Positions 46,301-53,561 of a DNA stretch of 64,000 bases are shown piece by piece. The position numbers were made by a program, and so were the translations under genes. The stretch is from Porticoccaceae bacterium LTM1 (GTDB lineage Bacteria; Pseudomonadota; Gammaproteobacteria; Pseudomonadales; Porticoccaceae): positions 2,118,501 through 2,182,500 of the forward strand of contig CP127080.1 in assembly GCA_030252795.1 (NCBI GenBank), given 5' to 3'. A model generated the notes under the pieces. That model worked only from the letters and a program-made list of their open reading frames with translations, had not been told where the DNA came from and ran no database searches. Numbering within the stretch: the stretch's first letter is position 1; the number at the start of each line of letters is the position of its first letter.

Positions 46301-46517
46301 TTTCCATATCAGTGCCGCGCAACGAAACAACAACTTCACCAGTAGTGGAATTTTTCCAGATAGCAGCCTTAAAACCCGTTTCAGAATCATCGAATGAGCT
46401 ATCAAATTCAAACCCTTCCTCACTAAGATCTGTGTAGGTGTAGCTATCATTATCAATATTTAAATAGGAATTCTGGGCTGCCAATGCCAATAGATATGAC
46501 TCTTGAAATATACTCAT
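37392..46517 (-). CDS. Giant RTX protein with N-terminal class-3 lipase domain
   Basis: 3041 residues; AAGGAGAG precedes the ATG. Residues 1 to about 270 form an alpha/beta-hydrolase (lipase class 3): VSLRGTD near 64 and FDITGHSLGGALAQ with the nucleophile Ser122. There is no signal peptide, as expected for type I secretion. From about 450 onward come many clusters of Ca-binding nonapeptides (GGxGxDxLx), an EF-hand/dockerin-like loop (VDFDGDGELDKADYLQIY, near 632), three cadherin-like repeats (about 2570-2850: DEDTSIVFSFDTLLANDSDADGD and similar), a last RTX cluster (about 2870-2930) and a C-terminal secretion-signal region. A block of about 130 residues is internally duplicated (about 1000-1130 and 2200-2335). 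Exported by the ABC/HlyD genes upstream. Probably an extracellular or surface lipase; substrate untested. Confidence 0.92.
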   Translation of the reverse strand: MSIFQESYLLALAAQNSYLNIDNDSYTYTDLSEEGFEFDSSFDDSETGFKAAIWKNSTTGEVVVSLRGTDMESAQDWYTNLNYGVNQWRSDKYKDLLSQILDLKSGDVDGIEYSSFDITGHSLGGALAQFAYYDLLIDPLGNEFNFSIDDLSLTTFNSLGGEAGILKRIEENSEYKVYDESQFIGGKISHYRYGDDGVILLGDGHIGGEILQIEASSEKNVLDYHGMSNFTGLGESGENDYEYPPVDFSTAYLDQDFQYLQISNAQITASILASAQGDDSTFSELEAVGRLLVGLIPAFLTGTEQEIRDIQEAFVPHWSFDLYEFFSEQRERLTTYDENSIASLAEVGQAVYLLAVHLENSSAEDGFSIRESIYAASLLAWGYEKMKESIDAVISSDVLLEFLQSELYKWAENERAEAINKLFSSGAENQLLLTTLYGSQKSDHLSQIDGPSEALFESRYEIYGFEGNDTLRGGGYQDSIYGGSGVDFLYGLGSEDYLEGGKDNDHLYGGEGDDRLSGGEGSDVFYYNTGDGQDWIIDGDTGGDRIVVNDVDLSSVSFKKVSEFSEIYESEDQLIHLFMGSSDGASLVRLSGAENGSITLVGFVDGDYGITLSPEVEDHTPPDIDPLALIVSSDYSIPVDFDGDGELDKADYLQIYRSSIVNSRSLIVSTEILESYQNIIADSNSLNEFTIGGKYFIYEGGAASDQLVGGILQDRLLGSGGQDEVHGGLEDDHLSGGKGSDFLYGEDGDDRIWGDSNYSVAGSLDPKVYSPDAGITDENLEDSDFISGGAGDDSLSGGSYRDYIFGDEGEDEVAGGAGDDMLSGGSGSDIIYGDSRIIENTFWDPAFDPDHDYILWGTQLINSSIEGLSYNDTIDAGDGNDKVSGELGDDLIQGGAGDDRLFGDRSNNEAWYPGIDYGSIPVAWIDSLGVSYSDLPSLLHGNDVLYGGAGNDFIQGNLGDDIASGGTEDDIIWGDDQFTDGALHGNDVLSGDAGLDVIFGNGGNDQIHGGADDDQLWGDDLNLSGQYHGNDVLRGDEGGDQLAGNGGHDSLYGGDGNDTLWGDDVLGVGVVTEEQYQGNDQLFGESGDDQLVGGYGNDWLDGGDHNDTLFGEGGDDQLIGGSGNDHLEGGEGDDTLEGGYGDDALLGGEGDDTLSGGMGGDQLQGGAGNDTYIIGVDDQGDTIWDNEGSNTIKFTNNFSIDSILFDQTSNPGYTNILTSYYLNENGQKIWNTGVVLRNSHFASFNEVILGESVYDTDDLLTAFSRRDGGEFYGTNGDDDLSAGSKSVYFYGGSGNDVINGSTSDDHLFGDGGDDRIFGGEGDDYLVSGLGNNILSGGEGLDNLVGGDGNETIYYDAGDGSDLYNANSTSDTDFDRLVIGPGLSSEDLVVKSNDRSDLILESKIDSSDKFTVSGYFGHGDVPNSNPYLEVVEFVDSSGSILESWTFDDIINRANQGGINDDYLTGFNWSDMLDGGEGDDVLRGLRGDDTLLGGSGNDHIEGGYDNDILVGGEGEDRLIGSYGMDLLDGGAGDDLLEGGEGDDVYVFSRLSGRDEIKEVGSDHNVIHFENGIAEEEVNIRFDYSGSLRVWLSGEDFITDRLVINSFYTYTISEFVFFDPNGEEVARWDSNHILSTAYNTLDEYGVSYGSRGDDVIYGTDQNDIIRSGQGNDTVYGEDGDDDLSGGYGDDDITGGFGNDIIRGEVGSNVYRYALGDGNDVIITDRYDSNDLILFDSSVSLSDVKFERSTYSTNSSFGLHNSLKITFEGHEGSVLLAGYLDLSSFQGVRFGDGPLLSRNDIEDYLNTPTDESDILISNSRNSVLDGGAGDDTLVGWAGDDVFIFGEGYGSDQISDVNLLDNDVIRLIGGISPEDIKMSRSENKLVIEILGTNDVLTVSDFYKTRYAPSVFISSIEFSDPEGTIWDDTYIVNRLSNPSSGDDFLYLTVDDDTIDLMSGDDVVYADSGNDVIYGGSGNDIIRGDRGNDHLHGDEGDDKLFGGDDTDYHYWGVGGGHDIIFSGSVTKFQYDSDGNRRPFDYLIIEGEGVSWGDVLLEQVDDDLVISFSENVSNGQDDSARIAGYFNDGDNQLKRIYIGSLSGASYTHTDVMKKLNEQLYTNLVTSGDDHIVVVDNGFGVELHAEAGNDTIIGASSTDRLYGDDGDDTLSGGGERDYLYGGNGQDTLEGGEGNDYLEGSEGSDALLGNGGNDQIHGGSDDDQLWGDDLILPGNYHGNDVLHGDEGRDQLVGNGGHDVLYGGDGDDSLWGDDILVAGVNTEELYQGDDQIYGESGNDYLSGGNGNDWLEGGDNNDTLFGGAGDDHLIGGSGNDTYVFGFGDGTDTVDNNDTTSDRKDILQFSYGVNPGDVQVMQVGDDLVLQLNSQDEITVKGHFIRKGKYANDSILNEVHFSDGTVWDLSYIDSLIGQDSSGNYTLIGSEGDDTIQGFGGSDSLEGQGGSDSLNGGAGDDVLVGGTGDDYLAGGKGNDTYLYTAGDGSDVIDNGSFDDSAIDVLSFDSSILASDVTPNRVQSNLELILNSGETITVLSYFEDGQALEEIRFSGGSYWSPSDIDLMVTPNALPVAGEDGGVTDEDTSIVFSFDTLLANDSDADGDPLEIVSFTSALNGVVSADFTAETITFTPISDFNGIASFEYELSDGKESSSGMVTLVVNPVNDAPIVMADSTQTYMDQALLISTDSVLLNDIDVDGDILQLSGVSNAYNGSVSYDSDSGVITFTPSAGFTGSAGFTYEVSDGAELVSGAVGVTVSVPNTPPSTMPDSLSTLDNQSIIIAIDQLLSNDSDADGDILTIAAINGVANGDVFWDQGAGTLTFDPAADFIGAASFNYSVTDGQVTVVESVSVNVGIDSSIAGTQIGTGASDQINGGNKVDRLFGVSGDDTLFGGSGNDLLNGGEGNDTLQGDVGDDIYVFALGDGNDTIVNGTSKKTDVDALRFAGDITSEMLQFSRQGEDLLVRLNSTSDSVLIQDWYIDTDAKLEEIHTADTVLYDADIEHLVSAMASFNAPSGAGTIVSEDLHRQQVATLTTVWQSA

Positions 46518-46644
46518 AAATCTCTCCTTGATTACATACGTTAATAGTTATTAACATTTCCTTTTAAGAGCCTCCCAAAAACACTAAACCATAATCCTTT
46601 TGGTTATCAGGAAATCCCCACATAAACACTCACAAATTTTCAGA

Positions 46645-47748
46645 TTAATCGCACACATCAATAATTTTTAATGTTCTATTTCGAGCCGAGCCTTCATAAT
46701 GAGATATAGCTAATTTGCACCCATCTTCTGAAATTGAACTTGCATATAACGGATTAAAGACACCTTGAATTAGCCTTGTTACTTCCCCATTTTTTCTTCT
46801 TAGATACACCCCTCGCTTGCCTGTAGACTTTAACCCTCTTTCTTTTTCATTAGATATATAGACAATACCCTTTTTAGTCATATAGGCATACTGGCTACTA
46901 TCCGCCCCTCCAAGTGAAGGATAACGGACCACAAATACACCATCTCTTTGAAACAAGTAAGTAATTAGTTCTCTCTTACCAGTCTCCGAATTTACTACTT
47001 TACTCTTAGCTCCGTAAAAATATGAATTAACCCAAGAAACATACTGAAATTCATCTCTACCAGAGTAAGTATGCAACTTACTAAACTTACCCTTTCTATC
47101 TATGTACACAGAATCACCATTTAAATACCAATTCACCTGCCCACCAACTTCATCTAAATACACAATCGGCCTAGTAGAGGGATCATTTCTAGGCACTATG
47201 TGAAATCTTGGCCCACATCTAATAATTTGTTTATCGGGATCATAATCAATCGAAGACATACCATTCACATAATATTCCTCACCTTCAACCCCAAGATAAA
47301 CCTCGTAAAACTCATGCCTACCGCCTAGATATTTACTTTTTTTAGTTGGATCTCGAAAGCTAATAATCAAACGACCGTTCTGATAATGACAAAAATTAGA
47401 AGGCCTCATACTGAGATCGTACCCAGACATCGGGTACATTTCCTTTTTCTTTTGATTCCAAACTACAAACACCCTGCCATCTTTATTCTCTGAATGATCC
47501 TCAAAAAATAGTGACTTTTCAGCTGTAAATAGGAGATTGTCATTATCTAGCCAGAAAAATTTGTTAGACAAAGGGAACACCCCCGTATCGGTTATCTCAT
47601 AATCTGTCTCATTCCCCCAAGGCCCCTTTACTTCAGGGTATTTCACCTTAGAGCTATCCGAACATGAAGCAACCAAGCACATAGTCAAAATAGCAACTAA
47701 TCGAGCCAAACTAATGACATACACACCACAACCTTTCAAGCTCATCAC
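46645..47748 (-). CDS. T1SS-locus lipoprotein, copy 1
   Basis: 367 residues. A lipoprotein signal ends in LVASC (Cys29). No named domain seen. Repeated blade-like segments (NKFFWLDNDNLLFTAE, GRVFVVWNQKKKEMYPM, and late DGCKLAISHYEGSARNRTLKIIDVC) suggest a beta-propeller. The ATG overlaps the end of the HlyD remnant by four bases, exactly as copy 2 overlaps the intact hlyD. The first 245 residues or so are almost identical to copy 2; the rest diverges sharply. It directly precedes the RTX lipase gene. Candidate accessory, chaperone or immunity factor for the lipase; not proven. Confidence 0.75.
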   Translation of the reverse strand: MMSLKGCGVYVISLARLVAILTMCLVASCSDSSKVKYPEVKGPWGNETDYEITDTGVFPLSNKFFWLDNDNLLFTAEKSLFFEDHSENKDGRVFVVWNQKKKEMYPMSGYDLSMRPSNFCHYQNGRLIISFRDPTKKSKYLGGRHEFYEVYLGVEGEEYYVNGMSSIDYDPDKQIIRCGPRFHIVPRNDPSTRPIVYLDEVGGQVNWYLNGDSVYIDRKGKFSKLHTYSGRDEFQYVSWVNSYFYGAKSKVVNSETGKRELITYLFQRDGVFVVRYPSLGGADSSQYAYMTKKGIVYISNEKERGLKSTGKRGVYLRRKNGEVTRLIQGVFNPLYASSISEDGCKLAISHYEGSARNRTLKIIDVCD

Positions 47749-48123
47749 CGTTCCCTTCCACTTTCACTTTCGTACTTAATCAACGGCGACAAAATAAATT
47801 CAATCAATCGTCGCTTTCCAGTCTTGATTTCAACAGAGGCTTTCATTCCCGGAATCAGGTCAACCTGTCGCTTGTCAATCTTCATCACTAATTGATTCAT
47901 AGACGCCTTCATTTTGTTGCTCCCAAACTGCACCTCTTCGCCTGCCACCGCATCCCTCGGTCATATCCTTTGCTTCCCCTTCAATGACTCCATATTTGGC
48001 GAAAGGAAATGTGTTTATTTTAATTTCTGCACTCTGGACAACCCAAACAAACTCAATATATTTATTCTCGAGCCAGGCCTCCATCTCCAACACAAACATC
48101 ATTACTTGGGCAAGCATTACCAC
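47745..48123 (-). pseudogene. HlyD-family adaptor remnant (frameshifted 3' end)
   Basis: Two overlapping frames together match the last about 110 residues of the intact adaptor at 49533-50942. Frame one gives MEAWLENKYIEFV, then QSAEIKINTFPFAKYGVIEGEAKDMT. After an extra G, frame two continues KMKASMNQLVMKIDKRQVDLIPGMK and ends IKYESESGRER as the intact copy does. The 5' part of the gene is missing, replaced by the start of a broken lipase gene. It is the fossil of a second adaptor gene in a tandem duplication. Confidence 0.85.
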
Positions 48124-48139
48124 TTAATCGACTATCAAA

Positions 48140-48315
48140 ATTTAGGAGCCATTCTATACAGAGGACTAAAAACCCGTTTCAGAATCATTGTATTAGCTAT
48201 CCCACGCAAACCCAGCTTTACTCAGCTCCGCATAGGTATTACCGTCATATGTAGAATCTAAATAAGAATTCTGGTCTGCCAATGCCAATAAGTATGGCTC
48301 TTGATAAATGCTCAT
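48140..48315 (-). pseudogene. RTX lipase gene remnant (5' end only)
   Basis: The reverse strand from the ATG at 48315, with AAGGAGAG before it, reads MSIYQEPYLLALADQN, then SYLD, AELSKAGFAWDS, a TAA stop, YNDSETGF and a TAG stop. This aligns without gaps to the first 50 residues of the intact lipase (MSIFQESYLLALAAQN, then EEGFEFDS and FDDSETGF). The upstream spacer also matches that of the intact gene. Beyond 48140 similarity fades into the HlyD remnant. Confidence 0.88.
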
Positions 48316-48411
48316 TAATCTCTCCTTGATTACATACGATATTAGTATTTAACCTATCCGAAATGAGATTTCCTAACATGCGACGGCCATCTTTCTCCTA
48401 TCAAGATAAAT

Positions 48412-49536
48412 CTACATACTTACTCGACCCACCTGTTTACACACATCAACAATCTTTAAAGTCTTTTCTTTTTCCGACCCATTGTAATGTGAAATAGCTA
48501 TCCTACATCCATCCGGCGAAATTGAGCTTGGATAAAGCTGCTTTGGATTTCCGCGCATCAATCGACTAATTTGACCATCCTCCATCCTTATATACAGACC
48601 ATAGTAATCTTCTGGCCTCCGCACCCATCTATTCTCAATACTAATATAAACCATTCCTTTTTTTGTAAGGCACGCTGAAATTCCACTACTTCTACTACTA
48701 ATTTCAGGGTATCTCGCCTCAATCACTCCATCCTTTGTGAATAAATAGGAAATAAGTTCCCTCCCTCCAACATCCGGATTGAAGTCTATATTTTTGGCAC
48801 CATAGAAATATACATCCATCCAGGAAACATACTGAAATTCATCTCTACCAGAGTAAGTATGCAACTTACTAAAGTTACCCTTTCTATCTATGTACACAGA
48901 ATCACCATTTAAATACCAATTTACCTGCCCACCAACCTCATCTAAATACACAATTGGCTTAGTAGAGGGATCATTTCTAGGGACTATGTGAAATCTTGGC
49001 CCACACCTGATAATGTGTTTATCGGGGTCATAATCAATCGGTGACATACTACTCACATAATACCCACCACCTTCAACCCCAAGATAAACCTCGTAAAACT
49101 CATGCCTGCCCCCTAGATATTTGCTTTTTTTAGTTGGATCTCGAAAGCTAACAATCAAACGACCGTTCTGATAATGACAATAATTAGAAGGCCTCATACT
49201 GAGATCGTACCCAGGCATCGGGTACATTTCCTTTTTCTTTTGATTCCAAACTACAAACACCCTGCCATCTTTATTCTCTGAATGATCCTCAAAAAATAAT
49301 GACTTTTCAGCTGTAAATAGGAGATTGTCATTATCAAGCCAGATAAACTTATTCGACAAAGGGCCAACACCTGTGTCCGTTATCTCATAATCTGTCTCAT
49401 TCCCCCAAGGCCCCTTTACTTCAGGGTATTTCACCTTAGAGCTATCCGAACATGAAGCAACCAAGCACATAGTCAAAATAGCAACCAATCGAGCCAAATT
49501 AATGATATACACACCACCACCTTTCAAGTTCATCAC
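48412..49536 (-). CDS. T1SS-locus lipoprotein, copy 2
   Basis: 374 residues, lipobox LVASC as in copy 1. The ATG overlaps the intact hlyD by four bases (ATGA), so translation is coupled to the export machinery. The N-terminal two thirds match copy 1 almost base for base; from about residue 245 the proteins differ strongly (DVYFYGAKNIDFNPDVGG against NSYFYGAKSKVVNSETGK), though the final DGCxxAISHY and LKIxDVC are kept. Next to it lies only the broken lipase start, so this copy has lost its original downstream partner. Function unknown. Confidence 0.75.
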   Translation of the reverse strand: MMNLKGGGVYIINLARLVAILTMCLVASCSDSSKVKYPEVKGPWGNETDYEITDTGVGPLSNKFIWLDNDNLLFTAEKSLFFEDHSENKDGRVFVVWNQKKKEMYPMPGYDLSMRPSNYCHYQNGRLIVSFRDPTKKSKYLGGRHEFYEVYLGVEGGGYYVSSMSPIDYDPDKHIIRCGPRFHIVPRNDPSTKPIVYLDEVGGQVNWYLNGDSVYIDRKGNFSKLHTYSGRDEFQYVSWMDVYFYGAKNIDFNPDVGGRELISYLFTKDGVIEARYPEISSRSSGISACLTKKGMVYISIENRWVRRPEDYYGLYIRMEDGQISRLMRGNPKQLYPSSISPDGCRIAISHYNGSEKEKTLKIVDVCKQVGRVSM

Positions 49537-50942
49537 CGTTCCCTTCCGCTTTCACTTTTGTACTTAATCAACGGCGACAAAATGAATTCAATCAATCTTC
49601 GCTTTCCAGTCTTGATTTCTACAGAGACTTTCATTCCCGGAATCAGGCCAACCTGCCTATTGTCAACCTGAATCGTTGATTGATTCATAGAAGCCTTCAT
49701 TTTGTACCTAAATTTCATTTCTTCGTCTGCCACCGCATCCTGTGTCATATCCTTTACATTTCCTTCGATGACTCCGTATTTGGTGAAAGGAAATGTGTTT
49801 ATTTTAATTTCTGCGCTCTGGCCAATCTCGACAAATCCAATATCTTTGTTCTCCAGCCAGGCTTCCACCTCCAGCTGTGCATCTGTTGGTACAATAAACA
49901 TCAGTGGCTGCGCTGGTGTCACCACACCTCCGATGGTATGCACAGCCAGCTGCTGAACCTTGCCACTTATGGGCGCATAGAGTATCTGCCGACTATTAAG
50001 GTCTTTGGCTTTACTGAGTTCTTGCTGGAGGCTTTGTTTTTGACGTTGCTGCTCAGATAATGCCGTCAAAACCTGAGTAGCGACTTCGGCTTGCAACGCT
50101 TCGAGCTGTTTTTCTACGCGCCTAATACCGGCATTCATTTGTAACTGCATGGCTTTTTCGGCCGATAATGCATGTGCCTGCTGGATTCGCTGCTCTTCTA
50201 GCTCCAGCCAAGTGGCTTCAGCGGCGAGATCTTTCTTTAAAAGCGACTTGATCGCTTCTGCTCTCTTGGTCACCAGAGGAATGGTGGCTTCTAACTGTGC
50301 AATACGCTCTCTACTGGCTTGACGCTCAGCAATTCGCTCCTGCATTTCAGCTCGCAGAGCGTCTCTTTTAGACTGAAAGGATTGCCATTCTTGCCAAAGT
50401 AGGGCCAGTTGCTGGCTCTCTGTAACATTTAGCTCGCTGGCCTTAGTAATAAACTTGGCGTAATTGATATCTTGCTGAGGTGACTCCAGCATTTTGGTAT
50501 ATGCTTTCTGACGGTTGATTCCCGCTTCGACAAAGCTAAGCTCTTTAGCAAGGCGCTCCTGATCGGCATTGGTTAGAGTCTGATCCAGCTCAATCAATGG
50601 CTGGCCTTTTTTGACTATCTGACCTTCTTCGACATAGAGGGATTTAACCACTCCCTTTTCCAGTGGCTGGATCTGCTTGATCTGACCGCTGGGGATAATT
50701 CTCCCTTCTGCTATGGCGACTACATCCACTTCACCAATACAGGTCCATATGACTGCAATGGCAAATAACGTAATTAAACACCAGCTGACAATACGGCTTG
50801 TTGGGGATGGGGGCGCCTCCTGAATTTCAAGGGCAGCTGGGAAGAACTCCTGTTCTGTATGAGCTATTTTGCGCTCACCCAATTTATCACGTTGTGACCA
50901 AATTGAAGCTGTTATCTGCCACCACTTCCTTGTGCCTGCCAT
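49533..50942 (-). CDS. Type I secretion HlyD-family adaptor
   Basis: 469 residues. One TM helix (about 49-69) follows a cytoplasmic tail. Then come a first lipoyl half (GRIIPSGQIKQIQPLEKGVVKSLYVEEGQIVKKGQPLIELD), a long coiled coil (about 120-310, with repeated Glu/Gln/Ala), and the second half (ILYAPISGKVQQLAVHTIGGVV). The C-terminal region ends LIPGMKVSVEIKTGKRRLIEFILSPLIKY, a typical T1SS membrane-fusion C-terminus. It bridges the ABC exporter to an outer-membrane channel not found in this window. It shares one base with the end of the ABC gene. Confidence 0.93.
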   Translation of the reverse strand: MAGTRKWWQITASIWSQRDKLGERKIAHTEQEFFPAALEIQEAPPSPTSRIVSWCLITLFAIAVIWTCIGEVDVVAIAEGRIIPSGQIKQIQPLEKGVVKSLYVEEGQIVKKGQPLIELDQTLTNADQERLAKELSFVEAGINRQKAYTKMLESPQQDINYAKFITKASELNVTESQQLALLWQEWQSFQSKRDALRAEMQERIAERQASRERIAQLEATIPLVTKRAEAIKSLLKKDLAAEATWLELEEQRIQQAHALSAEKAMQLQMNAGIRRVEKQLEALQAEVATQVLTALSEQQRQKQSLQQELSKAKDLNSRQILYAPISGKVQQLAVHTIGGVVTPAQPLMFIVPTDAQLEVEAWLENKDIGFVEIGQSAEIKINTFPFTKYGVIEGNVKDMTQDAVADEEMKFRYKMKASMNQSTIQVDNRQVGLIPGMKVSVEIKTGKRRLIEFILSPLIKYKSESGRER

Positions 50943-53179
50943 TATTCCGCTTCCTCTACCGCCACTTTTTCATCCATTCTGTTCGTTGGAGCGGCAGCAT
51001 CTACCTTGCGAATGACAGGTATATTGCTCTGATAACTGTGTAGTTTGGCATAGTAGCCGTTCTGCTGAATCAATTGATCGTGGCTACCACTTTCCACTAC
51101 TTTGCCGCTATCCATGACAATCAAACGATCACAGTGGCGTACAGTGCTAAGACGATGGGCAATGATAAATACTGTTCGTCCCTTGCAAATGGCTCCCATA
51201 TTTTCCTGGACTATTCGCTCTGATTCATAGTCCAGGGCACTGGTGGCTTCGTCAAATATCAAAATGCGAGGATTGGTGATTAGCGCTCTGGCAATGGCCA
51301 AGCGTTGACGCTGTCCTCCTGACAAGTTACAACCATGCTCACCAACCAGACTGTCATAGCCCCCTGGAAGCTCCAGAATAAATTCGTGAGCCCCGGCTAG
51401 CTTGGCAGCCTGCACAATCGCGTCCATTGGCAGACCAGGATTGGCAAGTGCGATGTTCTCTCGAACGGTGCGATTGAAGAGAAAGCTCTCTTGTTGAACA
51501 ACACCTATATTGCGTCGTAACCAAGCGGAATCAACAATTTTAAGATCCACACGATCCACTAGTACCCGCCCTATCTCTGGTACATATAATCGCTGTATCA
51601 ACTTGGTCAGAGTGCTTTTTCCAGAACCGGAACGGCCAACAATACCGATTATTTCGCCCGACTGTACATTCAGGTTAAGATTATCCAGAACAACAGGCCC
51701 GTCGGGCTGGTAACGAAAACGCACATTGTCAAAGGTAATGCTCCCGTGTAACTGAGGCAGTGTACTGCGGTTAGGATTAAACCCGGGCTCTTTGGGGGTA
51801 TTTAAGATATCTCCTAACCTCTTTAAAGAAATTCCTGCTTGCTGAAACTCTTGCCACAATTGTACGAGTTTCAGAATGGGGCCGCTGACTCTACCAGCAA
51901 TCATATTGAAGGCCACCAGTTGACCAACTGTTAACTCGCCACTTATTACCAAATGAGCCCCCCACCAGATAATTAACAGTGTAGTGATCTTGTTAATTAA
52001 TCCAGCAATTTGATTCGCGACATTGTTAAGGTTCTGCGCCCTGAAGGATGCCGTCACGTACTTTGACTGCTGATCCTCCCATCGCCTCTGCATTTGAGGC
52101 TCTACCGCCTGAGTCTTGAGTGTCTCTATACCTGATACCGCCTCCGTGAGAAATGCTTGATTTATCGCGCCATGCTTGAACTTCTGATCGAGACGATGAC
52201 GAAGAATCGGCGTAATAAATACAGATAATGCAACATAAAAAGGTAATGTACCCAATACGATCCAGGTGAGCCTAGGGCTGTAGTGCCACAAAACGACAAA
52301 GAACACGACTGTGAAGAAAAGATCTATTACCAATGTTAGTGCCGACCCGGTAATAAAATTTCGAATAGTATCTAACTCTCGTACCCGCGCTACACTTTGA
52401 CCGACCTGACGAGCCTCGAACCATGCAAGTGGCAAGCTGACAAGGTGATGAAATAATCGTGCACCCAACTCCACATCAACCCGGTTGGTGGTATGACTGA
52501 ACAGGTAAGTTCGTAAACCACCCAGCACTGCATCGAATAACGCCACTACCACAAACCCGAATGCCAAAACATCCAGGGTCGTAAACCCCTTATGAACAAG
52601 TACCTTGTCCATAACTACCTGGAAGAACAAAGGGGTTATAAGAGCGAAGAGCTGCAAGAAAAAGGAGATCACCACCACTTCGCTGAAGAGTTTTCGGTAC
52701 TTAACCAGTGAGGGGATAAACCAGCTAAGGTTAAATACCTGGTGCCCACCAACCGAAGAGTTACTTCGTGTTGTCAGTAGTATTAGCTGGCCAGTCCATC
52801 GCTCTTTCAGCTCCTCCAGAGTAAGGATGGTTGGCACTTTTTTTCCACATTCCTGTATTAATACTCTCTTTTCAGCAACAGTCCCTGCCTCAGAGTCAGT
52901 AACTCTGGCTATTACAAAGAACTCGCCAGTCACAGCAAGAGCAATGGCAGGAAGGATTTTACCGTTTAGGCGATCCGGACTTGTTTCAATAAACTTGGAC
53001 TTAAACCCCAGTGACTTCGCTGCGCGAAGTATATCTTCTGTCGAAAACAGCTCTTCATCTCGACCAAACTGATGTTTCAGCTGTGGAGAGTCAACGGGGA
53101 TTTGGTGTAAACGGGCGATTATAGATAGAGACTGCAGACCACTATCATCACCACTCCTTTGGTGTGACATCACGTCCAT
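50942..53179 (-). CDS. Type I secretion ABC exporter (HlyB-like)
   Basis: 745 residues from MDVMSHQRSG with TAAGGA five bases upstream; a longer frame starts 33 bases earlier. The N-terminal C39-like domain (about 15-130: LSIIARLHQIPVD) lacks the catalytic Cys, so it is a docking domain, not a leader protease, as in RTX exporters. TM domain about 160-450. Nucleotide-binding domain: Walker A GIVGRSGSGKSTL near 518, Q-loop GVVQQES, signature LSGGQRQRLAIARAL, Walker B ILIFDEATSALD, and IIAHRLSTV with the H-loop. Drives export of the RTX lipase encoded downstream. Confidence 0.93.
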   Translation of the reverse strand: MDVMSHQRSGDDSGLQSLSIIARLHQIPVDSPQLKHQFGRDEELFSTEDILRAAKSLGFKSKFIETSPDRLNGKILPAIALAVTGEFFVIARVTDSEAGTVAEKRVLIQECGKKVPTILTLEELKERWTGQLILLTTRSNSSVGGHQVFNLSWFIPSLVKYRKLFSEVVVISFFLQLFALITPLFFQVVMDKVLVHKGFTTLDVLAFGFVVVALFDAVLGGLRTYLFSHTTNRVDVELGARLFHHLVSLPLAWFEARQVGQSVARVRELDTIRNFITGSALTLVIDLFFTVVFFVVLWHYSPRLTWIVLGTLPFYVALSVFITPILRHRLDQKFKHGAINQAFLTEAVSGIETLKTQAVEPQMQRRWEDQQSKYVTASFRAQNLNNVANQIAGLINKITTLLIIWWGAHLVISGELTVGQLVAFNMIAGRVSGPILKLVQLWQEFQQAGISLKRLGDILNTPKEPGFNPNRSTLPQLHGSITFDNVRFRYQPDGPVVLDNLNLNVQSGEIIGIVGRSGSGKSTLTKLIQRLYVPEIGRVLVDRVDLKIVDSAWLRRNIGVVQQESFLFNRTVRENIALANPGLPMDAIVQAAKLAGAHEFILELPGGYDSLVGEHGCNLSGGQRQRLAIARALITNPRILIFDEATSALDYESERIVQENMGAICKGRTVFIIAHRLSTVRHCDRLIVMDSGKVVESGSHDQLIQQNGYYAKLHSYQSNIPVIRKVDAAAPTNRMDEKVAVEEAE

Positions 53180-53561
53180 GTATTCCTTATTTGCACAAAA
53201 TCTTTCGCACATCTACGAAAGATCCAGCACCTTAGCATCCCCATTCAAAAACTTTCAACTACCTATTGGATTGGAATGAGTAATGTGTACTTTTGTATTA
53301 CAAGTGAATGACTCCAGCTAAGAAGAGTGAGTGATAAGCCGCCATTATTTTGAACAGGAGTGACACTAAGGTTATGCGAGGTTTGCCTCACACTAAACGT
53401 AGTTATGAAAACTTGAATTTGATTTGAACTCTATAACTGGCAGCAAACATTGCAAGACGACTAGAAATTTGGCCTTAAATTGGCACCCCCTGCGACACTT
53501 TGTCGCATCCCCTACCTATTTAGGTCGCGATACCATTTATCTATACAAGCCAGTTAGAAGA
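53180..53561. promoter_or_regulatory. Divergent promoter region, secretion operon / TonB-dependent receptor
   Basis: 382 bp with no convincing gene; the receptor frame extends into it without a plausible start. It holds the RegA-type box at 53491-53507 and the half site GTCGCG at 53524-53529. The left part must contain the promoter of the type I secretion operon. Confidence 0.5.
53491..53507. promoter_or_regulatory. RegA/RegR/PrrA-type operator
   Basis: TGCGACACTTTGTCGCA is a perfect 7-bp inverted repeat around CTT. It fits 14 of 15 positions of the RegR box as I remember it (GNGRCRTTNNGNCGC). It ends 54 bp before the receptor start, and the genes for a RegB/RegA-like pair lie immediately downstream of the receptor. 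Binding is a prediction. Confidence 0.6.
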
